Shown here piece by piece: positions 1 through 6,580 of a stretch of 6,668 nucleotides of DNA. Each line of letters begins with the position of its first letter. The stretch's first letter is position 1. Under the pieces are notes generated by a model that saw nothing but the letters and a program-made list of their open reading frames with translations, ran no database searches and was not told the origin of the DNA. The stretch comes from Rickettsia sp. (GTDB taxonomy: Bacteria; Pseudomonadota; Alphaproteobacteria; Rickettsiales; Rickettsiaceae). Both the position numbers and the translations under genes were made by a program. The stretch spans positions 1 to 6,668 of the forward strand of contig JAIRUG010000070.1 in assembly GCA_031254535.1 (NCBI GenBank). Direction: 5' to 3'.

Positions 1-27
1 ACAGCTATTAGTGGATCATAAAAATCT

Positions 28-46
28 GTTATATTATAGATATAAC
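28..46. other. Small AT-rich stem-loop in the leader
   Basis: GTTATAT (28-34) and ATATAAC (40-46) form a perfect 7-bp stem around the loop TATAG. It lies just after a possible upstream stop codon: the frame beginning at base 1 reads six codons (TAISGS) to TAA at 19-21. It could therefore mark the end of an upstream transcript, but the stem has little GC and no T-run follows on the plus strand, so it would be a poor intrinsic terminator. In sequence this AT-rich such a stem can also arise by chance. Confidence 0.25.
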
Positions 47-61
47 TAAATTTGGAATAGC

Positions 62-129
62 TTGTTATATCGAATTCAGGTTAAATATGAAAGATTAAGA
101 TAGTTATGCTAAAAACAAAAGAATATAAA
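62..129 (+). promoter_or_regulatory. Weak sigma70-like promoter candidates upstream of the virB4-like gene
   Basis: Two poor matches are visible. One is TTGTTA (62-67) with TATGAA (86-91) at 18-bp spacing. The other is TAGTTA (101-106) with TATAAA (124-129) at 17-bp spacing. Either would give a short leader to the GTG at 160. Promoter-like hexamers are frequent in AT-rich DNA, so these are only the best candidates in the leader. Transcription could equally enter from a gene upstream of the window. The rest of 1-159 shows no gene. Confidence 0.2.
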
Positions 130-159
130 TAATATGTGTTTATTTAGTAGGTATCACTG

Positions 160-2607
160 GTGTTTAAAATAGCTAGCAACTCAAGAAAAATTGATAAGGA
201 TTTGTATAATAATTCTGCAGAGAATTTCATTCCAATTGCTTGTCACTATAATGAGAATACTCTATTAACTAAGAATGGTGAACTACTCCAAACTATTCAA
301 ATAAATGGTATCAATGCAGAAAACATTAGTGATAAGCTATTTAATTTACGAGAAGTAGTGCGTAATGCTATCAAGAAAAATGTTCGTAATAAAAATTTTG
401 CATTTTGGATACATACTGTAAGGCGTAAGACAAACTTAGATGACACAACTCCTTACAATAAATTGTTACCAGCTAATATTCATAATCTATGGCAACAGAA
501 GAATTACTGGGATGATAAATTTGTTAATACTTTATATATCTCAATAATTTATGATTCTAATAACATTAAAGTTAAAGATCTTAACTCTTTAATAACTTCT
601 TTGTCTTTCAATAAACTTGTCAATTTCCAAAATAACTACTTAAATAGTGTTTTTAAAATGCTAAATAGTACTGTTGATACCATACTTTTGGATTTACAGG
701 ATTTCGGAGCAGTAAAGTTAGGAATAAGATTTGAGGGAGAGGAATCTTACTCTGATCTGATATTTTTATATCGCAGAATAGTCCACCTCAACGAAGAATA
801 TTGTTTAGTGCCGATCGCCAATTTATCTAATGCTTTAGCGTCTAACCAATATGCAGTTGGTAACGATAAGATTGAAGTAATAAGTCAACATGGTAAAAAG
901 TTTGCATCCATTATTTCAATAAAGGAATATCAAGAAGTATCATCGACTGCACTTGATGGATTCTTACAATTACCTGTAGAATTAATAGCAACAGAAATAT
1001 TTTATTTCGTTGAGAAAAAAGAAGTATCTAAAGTATTTGCAGAACAGGCATATATTTTACAAGTTAGTAAGGATGCTAAACTTGCTGAAATTACAGGAAT
1101 AGATAAAATAATGAATCTTGATGCTTCAATCCCAAATCAATTTTGTAAACAACAAATTTCTATTGCTATTATAGGATCAGATTTGAAAAAATTGGATCAA
1201 TCAATTGCCCAAGCATCTAAAGAACTTGCTAAAATTGGGATTATCCATGTACGAGAAGATATAAACTTAGAATCGACATTTTGGGCACAACTCCCAGGTA
1301 ACTTTTCTTATATTAGAAGGTTAGCTCCAACAATTATAGAAAATACAGCTGCCTTAGCTTCATTACATAATTTTCCGACTGGAAGCCAAAATAACATATG
1401 GGGTAAAGCGGTAACCTTGCTTAGAACGGAGAAAGGAACACCTTATTTTATGAATTTTCATGCTAACAATAATAATAGAGGAAATACTTGTATTTTTGGC
1501 ACAGCTAATACTGGTAAGACTGTACTAACAAATTTTTTAATTTCTGAAGCAACTAAGTATAAGCCAACGATATTGTATCTTTCCAACAATAATGATTCAA
1601 AGATTTTTGTTGAATCAATTGAAGGGCAGTGGATTGAAAAGGAAAAAAGTCTAATAAATCCGTTTTTACTAGATGATACTCTAGAGTCAAGGCATTTTAT
1701 TATCGAATTTCTTAAGATAATTTGTAATAATTATTTTTATCCCCTAACCGAAGTCGAATTAGCTTTTTTAGAAAACTTTGCTGATACAATTCATAGTTTA
1801 GATAATAAGGATCGTAATTTTTTATCCATTTTAAAAACAATGGATTTTTCAATAGAAGGTGGAGACTTAATCAAACTAAAATTAACTGATTATGCAGAAG
1901 GAGGGTTATATGATGGTATATTCGATAATGATAAATTTCCTTTATCTGAAGGCAATATAATAGGATTTAATTTAAATTCTTTCTCTGAGAAGTCCTTTAC
2001 TGAACGTTTTTATCCAACAGATAGAAGATTTCTAGAAGCATTCTCAATGAATTTAACTAAGCATAATAGTTTATGTGCAGGGTTGATATATGCTTTTAAT
2101 TATCATTTAACTATTACAGGGAAGAGTCCCAAAATATTAGTAATAGATAATCTTGATTCCTTGTATAGACCAGAAAATTTTGATAATATATCAGAGATGA
2201 TTTCTGATAGATTAATGAAAAATAACGGAATCATGGTTAGTAATTTTAATTTCAGTTATTTGCAGTCCATAAAAACTAGGGTGTTACAGAATTGGTTGGA
2301 CTTAACAGACACTAAAATTATTTTACCATCAGAAATAAAATTGCAGTATTTAGAGCAAATTTTAGGATTAAATGAATCAGAAATAAAGAAATTATCGAAA
2401 TTTACAATTGCTTCTAGAATGTTCTTGATAAACCAAGACAGTCAATCTATTGCTGTGGAATTAAGTATAGGAAGCTTAATTGGCATTGTTAAGATTTTAT
2501 CCTGTGAAACTGAGGAACTGAGAATATATAAAGAAATATTACAACAACATCCAGGACACCCTGATAGTTGGATTAATCATTTGTATATAGCATTAAATCA
2601 TATTTAG
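160..2607 (+). CDS. virB4: VirB4-family T4SS ATPase paralogue (RvhB4b-like), degenerate active site
   Basis: VirB4 proteins are inner-membrane-associated ATPases that energise type IV secretion pilus assembly and substrate transfer. The 815-aa length is normal for the family. The N-terminal half fits the CagE/TrbE/VirB4 domain. VirB4 landmarks follow: LHNFP (402-406), Y-F-M-N-F-H (429-434), a Walker A GTANTGKT (447-454), YDGIFDN (584-590) and a C-terminal RMFLINQ...SIAVEL stretch (753-768). The Walker B region reads KILVIDN (658-664), so the usual D-E is D663-N664. The usual DKDRG-like motif reads SNNNDS (475-480), and the ATQ segment after Walker B reads NFN (695-697). The protein may therefore bind but not hydrolyse ATP efficiently. 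It resembles my memory of rickettsial RvhB4b, the second and divergent VirB4 copy, more than RvhB4a. The start is GTG: an in-frame TAG at 148-150 rules out a longer form, and no in-frame ATG lies nearby. The Shine-Dalgarno is weak (AGTAGG, 145-150). The frame is intact. VirB4 family is secure; the b-type assignment is less so. Confidence 0.9.
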   Translation: MFKIASNSRKIDKDLYNNSAENFIPIACHYNENTLLTKNGELLQTIQINGINAENISDKLFNLREVVRNAIKKNVRNKNFAFWIHTVRRKTNLDDTTPYNKLLPANIHNLWQQKNYWDDKFVNTLYISIIYDSNNIKVKDLNSLITSLSFNKLVNFQNNYLNSVFKMLNSTVDTILLDLQDFGAVKLGIRFEGEESYSDLIFLYRRIVHLNEEYCLVPIANLSNALASNQYAVGNDKIEVISQHGKKFASIISIKEYQEVSSTALDGFLQLPVELIATEIFYFVEKKEVSKVFAEQAYILQVSKDAKLAEITGIDKIMNLDASIPNQFCKQQISIAIIGSDLKKLDQSIAQASKELAKIGIIHVREDINLESTFWAQLPGNFSYIRRLAPTIIENTAALASLHNFPTGSQNNIWGKAVTLLRTEKGTPYFMNFHANNNNRGNTCIFGTANTGKTVLTNFLISEATKYKPTILYLSNNNDSKIFVESIEGQWIEKEKSLINPFLLDDTLESRHFIIEFLKIICNNYFYPLTEVELAFLENFADTIHSLDNKDRNFLSILKTMDFSIEGGDLIKLKLTDYAEGGLYDGIFDNDKFPLSEGNIIGFNLNSFSEKSFTERFYPTDRRFLEAFSMNLTKHNSLCAGLIYAFNYHLTITGKSPKILVIDNLDSLYRPENFDNISEMISDRLMKNNGIMVSNFNFSYLQSIKTRVLQNWLDLTDTKIILPSEIKLQYLEQILGLNESEIKKLSKFTIASRMFLINQDSQSIAVELSIGSLIGIVKILSCETEELRIYKEILQQHPGHPDSWINHLYIALNHI

Positions 2608-2609
2608 TT

Positions 2610-2626
2610 GGAAGGAGATTTTGGTG
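2610..2626 (+). promoter_or_regulatory. Strong Shine-Dalgarno site that decides the start of the second gene
   Basis: GGAAGGAG at 2610-2617 lies in the short gap after the virB4-like stop codon. TTG at 2621 is only 3 nt behind AAGGAG, too close for efficient initiation. GTG at 2624 is 6 nt behind it, a normal spacing. I therefore place the start at GTG 2624, two codons before the lysine pair of the signal peptide. This site is far stronger than that of the preceding gene, so the second protein may be made independently and in larger amount than the VirB4-like protein. Confidence 0.75.
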
Positions 2627-5600
2627 CTAAAAAAATATTATCTAGTATTTTTCTTGTTAATTTACTCGAGCAATAGCTATGCATCATTTTGGGATGAAAT
2701 TGCAAAATGTATAACTAACCCTTGCAATTGTGGTTTTGGTAAAATAGATGAAACATGGAACAACACTGTCAAAAGAACAATATATCCAGACTCCTTGTGT
2801 CCACCATGGAATAAGCGGGATGGACGCGATACAGATAATTGCTTAGTTCAATTTAACCCTCCTGGAAGTGTAATTGGATTCTATCTGCAACATTGTGCAG
2901 AACGTACAACAGAAAGCTCCTATTTTGCACCAAAAATTCGTATAAGAACTCAAAGTTGTAATGCACTTGCCTGCTGGAATCAATCCACTACTCTAAATTG
3001 GGATGGTGAATGTGTAGTATGGCCTGGAGCTTATGCCTTACCCTTACTCAGAATTTGTGCTAGAGTTGCTGTCCCGGCAGTTGCACCAACTCATCTTAAT
3101 AAGACAGGAACGCCAGCAGACCCTGGTTATACTCCTGGAAAACACTTAAATGATGTTGGTTTTACAGAAGATGATAAATTGATCATTGGAGAGGATGGAA
3201 TACAGCTTAAATTTGATAGACCAAAGTTATGTGCATATAGTGATCCTGGTTTGGTAAATCTTGTTTCGGCTACCGGAGTTCACGCAGATCTGCTGGACTG
3301 GAATGCAGGGAGACAACCTCTTCATAAAACAGATGAGTTACACCCTCTTGCAAAAGTCCTAAAATTTTTTATAGGACTTAAGTCTGAAATGAGCATGTCA
3401 GGATTATTAGGTAAGTTGTTAGATATGATGGGTGATACAGCAGCTATTAGTACTATAAAAGAAATAGTTAAGTGGATAGGATATATTTTTGAGCAAAGGT
3501 GGATGTATGATTTGGCAATAAAGATAGTAGAAGCACTTGGAGCATTAAATAGTGCTGTTGATGATTACCAATTTGGTTGTGTTGAATTACCATTTGGTCC
3601 TTTTCCACCACCATATTGCCCTCAATTACGTAAATTCATTATTACCCCCACTACCAAATCTGTATGTAGCAAAAAGAAGGAAGGTGATTTGAAGGAAGGC
3701 GATTTATTTGTTCAATCTTCAAATGCACCATGTGTAGTATCTAAATTAAGGAATAATCTTATTCATAATGTTGTGCGTGTTAGTTTAGACAACCTTGTCC
3801 CTCTTTGTAAAAATAAAGAAAATCCTCAAGAAACCGATAAATGTGTAGTAATAAACAATCTTGGTCTATTTTCTTCAGCCCAAGGGATGCATATTACTAC
3901 CGCTCAACGTGATGCAATAAAAAAATGTTCAACTGGTGATACAAAACCTTGTGTTAATACAAAGATTAACTTTAAATGTAGTGTTACTGAAAATGGTTGT
4001 GAAGATGGGTTTAGGATAGTTTATGCACAAAAAATAGGCAGCCACTCTACACCAAGTAGTTACTATGTTGATGATTTACCTGATTGTAACAGTAGTGAGG
4101 CAAATGGTAAAACTACCTGTCAAGAAATATGGGGGATAAATATTGGTGAGTTTATCGATGTTAATGTTGCATTTCCCGAAGTGCAAGGTCAGGGTTCCGA
4201 CAGTTTATTATCACTAAAGGAAACATTTACACTCAAAGATAATAGTGGCAATGACCGGTCTTTTGTTATCTCAATTGCTAGAAATACCTCGTTAGATACT
4301 ACATTAGATCCTGCTTTTCGTCGTGATCCAAAATTTATTTGTGTAACAGAAGGAGATCAGTTGGTTGGTTGTGAAAAAAGAGTGACAGATGGTTACCAAA
4401 TCTTAACCCAAAAGTGTGGGGTAGATCCCAAAATTAGTTGTCCTAGTAATAGCTATTATACCCCTCAATTTGTTGCGTCAATAAGAGTGTTAGACAAAGA
4501 AGGGAAGATAATTGATTCAACTAGCACTGTTGTTACTCCATTGTCGGTACACTCAACTGATAAACAAAAGACAGAAGAAATGATAAATTTAGCAGGATAT
4601 AATTTTACTTCCTTCATGGCATATATTTTTAATGGCACCCCAGCTATATATACTGCTATGCCCTTCTCTGGAAAAAACTCTATGAATCCTTCAACGATAT
4701 ATGGTAACTACAAAGACAACAAGCTCCCCTATGATACTAAAGGTACACCTATTACAGATGCAGTATATTTGAAGGGTCTTGAATATATAAATGGTAAATA
4801 TATTCAAGGGGCAACTCATGGCTGTTTACAATTAAAAGATACAGAAAAATGTATTCCTGGAGTAAATGATACTAATTGTGTGCTAGCAAAACTACTTGAA
4901 TCAGATACAGTTGATTGCTTAAAATTTAAGGAAAAAAGTACTAATCCTGAATATACAAATCTTAGAATCTGTCAGAAGGCTGATACCAATTGTAACAAGA
5001 AAGATTCTATACCAGGCTTAAATGGTAGTGCTGGTATTACGATCTATGCATGTGATAAATTTGTGCATTGTTATACAAACGATCGTAAACAAGATGTTGA
5101 AGTATGTAAAGTTTCTGTAGATTCCAATAATAGAATTGATCCGCCCCCATCACAAGGAGACAAGATAAATACTGGACAACATTATACTAATGTCTTGGAT
5201 AAGGAAACGGGGATTCCTAAATACGATCAGAAGACTGCCGCAATCCGAGATAAAACTCCGCAGGAATTAGGTTTTTGTACCCTAATTGATGTTCCTAAAT
5301 GTCCGGAAATTTCTACCCCGACTAGTAGCAGTGGTAATGCAACATGGAGGTCTACAGAAATAGGTAACTTGGCACTAGGTACTTGTAGACCTGGTTGGGT
5401 ATTAATTGATCCGAATAAACCACTACAACGTTATTGTTTATCAAATGCTACTACTAAAACCGTTGCTTTTGAACCATTACCGGATGGTATTGGTTGTAAG
5501 AAAAACGATACAGGATTGGCATTTAAATATGATTCAACCTTTAACAAGGATTTTCCATTTAAAAGTAACTATGACAAAGCTAGCAGAATTGGTACCATTA

Positions 5601-5950
5601 CACTTGGCGGCCCCTATGACAGTCCTGAGGAACGTGTCCTGACAGATAATTATTATTGCGTCAATTATGAGCTGGAGGAGATAGCAGACATAAGCATGAT
5701 CTCCTCCTTTAACATCGATACAAATTCATATTACGATGACTACTTATTGGTCAAAGTAAATGGCATCGTTGCTTATTCTGGACCTGACCTAGCATTTTAT
5801 GAGATGAAGGGTAATTATGATGGGATATTAAATGAAGCACAGTGGTATAAGGATTACAAAGGATGGCAGCTTTATATGAAAAAAACTGGTGAAACTAACT
5901 TTACCCCTGTGCCATATATATCACCAAACTTATGTTACACCATTGGTTGA
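2624..5950 (+). CDS. Exported cysteine-rich T4SS-associated protein, RvhB6-like extracytoplasmic region
   Basis: With the GTG start the product has 1108 aa. It opens with a clear Sec signal peptide: L-K-K, a hydrophobic stretch (about 5-14), and a signal peptidase I site after S-Y-A (18-20), so it should act in the periplasm or on the surface. I count about 43 cysteines by hand, often in pairs near tryptophan or proline, which suggests many disulfides. Landmarks are a WPGAY...RICARVAVP stretch near residue 135, an amphipathic, mildly hydrophobic region (about 230-318), a GPFPPPYCPQL motif (325-335), and a beta-rich end with DDYLLVKVNG (about 1038-1047). The N-terminal third resembles, from memory, the N-terminal region of rickettsial VirB6 (RvhB6) proteins, and the end resembles TraN-like conjugation proteins. 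I see no multi-span VirB6/TrbL membrane core. The gene lies 16 nt after the virB4-like stop and is probably in its operon. The end looks frameshifted: frame +1 continues plausibly to 6053. Export is well supported; the family is tentative. Confidence 0.6.
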   Translation: MLKKYYLVFFLLIYSSNSYASFWDEIAKCITNPCNCGFGKIDETWNNTVKRTIYPDSLCPPWNKRDGRDTDNCLVQFNPPGSVIGFYLQHCAERTTESSYFAPKIRIRTQSCNALACWNQSTTLNWDGECVVWPGAYALPLLRICARVAVPAVAPTHLNKTGTPADPGYTPGKHLNDVGFTEDDKLIIGEDGIQLKFDRPKLCAYSDPGLVNLVSATGVHADLLDWNAGRQPLHKTDELHPLAKVLKFFIGLKSEMSMSGLLGKLLDMMGDTAAISTIKEIVKWIGYIFEQRWMYDLAIKIVEALGALNSAVDDYQFGCVELPFGPFPPPYCPQLRKFIITPTTKSVCSKKKEGDLKEGDLFVQSSNAPCVVSKLRNNLIHNVVRVSLDNLVPLCKNKENPQETDKCVVINNLGLFSSAQGMHITTAQRDAIKKCSTGDTKPCVNTKINFKCSVTENGCEDGFRIVYAQKIGSHSTPSSYYVDDLPDCNSSEANGKTTCQEIWGINIGEFIDVNVAFPEVQGQGSDSLLSLKETFTLKDNSGNDRSFVISIARNTSLDTTLDPAFRRDPKFICVTEGDQLVGCEKRVTDGYQILTQKCGVDPKISCPSNSYYTPQFVASIRVLDKEGKIIDSTSTVVTPLSVHSTDKQKTEEMINLAGYNFTSFMAYIFNGTPAIYTAMPFSGKNSMNPSTIYGNYKDNKLPYDTKGTPITDAVYLKGLEYINGKYIQGATHGCLQLKDTEKCIPGVNDTNCVLAKLLESDTVDCLKFKEKSTNPEYTNLRICQKADTNCNKKDSIPGLNGSAGITIYACDKFVHCYTNDRKQDVEVCKVSVDSNNRIDPPPSQGDKINTGQHYTNVLDKETGIPKYDQKTAAIRDKTPQELGFCTLIDVPKCPEISTPTSSSGNATWRSTEIGNLALGTCRPGWVLIDPNKPLQRYCLSNATTKTVAFEPLPDGIGCKKNDTGLAFKYDSTFNKDFPFKSNYDKASRIGTITLGGPYDSPEERVLTDNYYCVNYELEEIADISMISSFNIDTNSYYDDYLLVKVNGIVAYSGPDLAFYEMKGNYDGILNEAQWYKDYKGWQLYMKKTGETNFTPVPYISPNLCYTIG
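3676..3705 (+). repeat. 15-bp tandem duplication encoding KEGDL twice
   Basis: GAAGGAAGGTGATTT (3676-3690) is followed at once by GAAGGAAGGCGATTT (3691-3705), 14 of 15 bases identical. In the reading frame this gives KEGDL-KEGDL at about residues 352-361 of the exported protein. The copy number changes the protein by whole units of five residues, so the frame is kept. It sits in a charged, probably surface-exposed loop just after the proline-rich GPFPPPYCPQL motif. Confidence 0.8.
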
Positions 5951-6053
5951 CCTGCTGCCACATATGAAAAATGGTAAAAATAACATTAACATTTGCCTTG
6001 GCGTCGGTGGCACCGGTATTTTGAATTTAATTATGAAGTATCAATTGAAGTAA
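5937..6053 (+). pseudogene. Out-of-frame C-terminal continuation of the exported cysteine-rich protein
   Basis: The main frame stops at TGA 5948-5950. The +1 frame is open from 5880 to TAA 6051-6053. From about 5937 it reads VDLLPHMKNGKNNINICLG and then a glycine-rich VGGTG. A D-L-L-P start, an N-G turn, alternating I/N residues and a glycine-rich strand make a natural closing segment for the beta-sandwich-like domain that ends the main frame. The main frame beyond the stop gives only eight codons before another stop. The simplest reading is an indel equivalent to one extra base between 5880 and 5950, which removed about 35 residues from the product. A sequencing error would look the same. 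The upstream product may still be functional. Confidence 0.5.
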
Positions 6054-6085
6054 AATGGTTCCATTGTCTCCAGAAGCAATTCTTT

Positions 6086-6197
6086 CGTCGTTATTGCGAG
6101 TGAACGTACGTGAGCGTGGCAATCCATGAGAATTAATATAATACACCAAGGCTATATGGATGCTTCATCACTACTAAAGTAGCTCCTCGCAACGACG
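6086..6197. repeat. Palindromic element 1 (inverted pair of TTGCGAG...CAATCCA repeats)
   Basis: A forward copy at 6086-6126 begins CGTCGTTATTGCGAG, has the perfect palindrome ACGTACGT (6104-6111) at its centre and ends GGCAATCCA. A reverse copy at 6157-6197, read on the minus strand, begins CGTCGTTGCGAG, has the core CTACT-AA-AGTAG and ends GAAGCATCCA. The outer arms pair well apart from two extra bases in the forward copy; the inner parts have diverged. The loop (6127-6156) is unique AT-rich sequence. This is the most decayed of the three elements. The class resembles the rickettsial palindromic repeats scattered between genes; I cannot assign a numbered family. Confidence 0.75.
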
Positions 6198-6321
6198 TAT
6201 ATGCAACCCAGACGTCATTGCGAGACCATGTAATGGTCGAAGCAATCCATTTCTATTCACTTTTCTGGATTGCTTCTTGGCTCCCGCCTCCTCGCAATGA
6301 CTTTTGGGGTGCATATATGTC
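6194..6321. repeat. Palindromic element 2 (long inverted repeat with 56-nt arms)
   Basis: Arms 6194-6249 and 6266-6321 are inverted copies that align end to end without gaps. The outer 31 positions match at 27, including TATATGCA and GTCATTGCGAG. The inner 11 positions (GAAGCAATCCA) match fully. The central 14 positions are unrelated between arms: the left core is the hairpin GACCAT-GTA-ATGGTC (6224-6238), the right core carries GGC-TCCC-GCC (6279-6288). The loop is 16 nt (6250-6265). This is the best-preserved element and would form a strong hairpin in RNA or a cruciform in DNA. It could also end transcripts from either side, although no clear T-run follows. Confidence 0.88.
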
Positions 6322-6417
6322 TATTATCGAGGAGTTACTTTGTAGCGACGAAGCAATCCAAAAAAATAATCAAAAATGAATTGCTTCGTTGACTTACGCC
6401 TCTTCGCTAATAGACAT
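6317..6417. repeat. Palindromic element 3 (imperfect inverted repeat, about 100 bp)
   Basis: ATGTCTATTA (6317-6326) pairs with TAATAGACAT (6408-6417), and CGACGAAGCAAT (6347-6356 region) pairs with ATTGCTTCG (6380-6388). Between these anchors the left arm has GGAG-TTAC-TTT-GTAG and the right arm, read on the minus strand, GCGAAGAGGCGTAAGTC, so the cores again differ. The loop is A-rich. The left end shares a few bases with the end of element 2, so the elements abut or were inserted into one another. Only the right half keeps the GGCGTAAG core that I associate with the commonest rickettsial version of this repeat. Confidence 0.8.
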
Positions 6418-6457
6418 TTAGGAACTTATAACAATATCAAGAACTTATTCTGGTTAA

Positions 6458-6580
6458 TTATAGCAATTCTTTATCTCTTGTTTTCTTCATATTTTCTTCT
6501 TCTTTTTGCATATCTTTAAATTTTGTTAGAAATTCATCTGTTATGTATATAAGGGGACCGTTGAAAGATAAAAATTTGCT
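6458..6580 (-). pseudogene. Possible remnant of a minus-strand gene 3' end
   Basis: Read on the minus strand, 6580 down to the TAA at 6458-6460 gives 40 codons ending in a typical charged, helical C-terminus: PLIYITDEF, then lysine/glutamate-rich KDMQKEEENMKK and KELL. Immediately upstream is an in-frame TAG (6581-6583), and there is no start codon with a Shine-Dalgarno site, so it is not an intact gene. In another minus frame, 6668 to 6537 is open through phenylalanine-rich low-complexity sequence with runs of A on the plus strand, which could reflect an old frameshift in the same gene. I do not recognise the family. The composition is only weakly coding-like, so this may be chance. No other gene is visible between 6054 and 6668. 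Confidence 0.3.

Noticed and set aside
1..21. Similarity of the first bases (CAGCTATTAGT) to 3441-3451 in the second gene, hinting that a paralogue ends upstream
   Set aside because: The match is only about 11 bases in AT-rich DNA and the flanks differ, so chance is sufficient.
134..172. Short frame from ATG 134 overlapping the GTG start of the first gene (leader peptide)
   Set aside because: It has 12 codons, no Shine-Dalgarno site, and no runs of regulatory codons or attenuator structure; most likely chance.
2621..2623. TTG as start codon of the second gene
   Set aside because: It is only 3 nt behind the Shine-Dalgarno core, while GTG at 2624 has a normal 6-nt spacing and a better initiation codon.
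5406..5642. A 78-codon plus-strand open frame inside the second gene
   Set aside because: It lies wholly within the exported-protein gene in another frame, has no ribosome site, and its translation has no domain-like features. It is a shadow frame.
6000..6022. GC-rich CGGT-GGC-ACCG stem followed by ATTTTG as an intrinsic terminator
   Set aside because: The stem is only 4 bp, the T-run is short, and it lies within the probable coding continuation to 6053.
5971..6024. ATG at 5971 followed by a short hydrophobic peptide that looks like a membrane helix
   Set aside because: Only 17 codons, no Shine-Dalgarno site, and it overlaps the +1-frame continuation, which explains the same DNA better.
6086..6417. 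CRISPR array
   Set aside because: The repeats alternate in orientation, vary in sequence and have no regular unique spacers of constant length; no cas-like gene is present.
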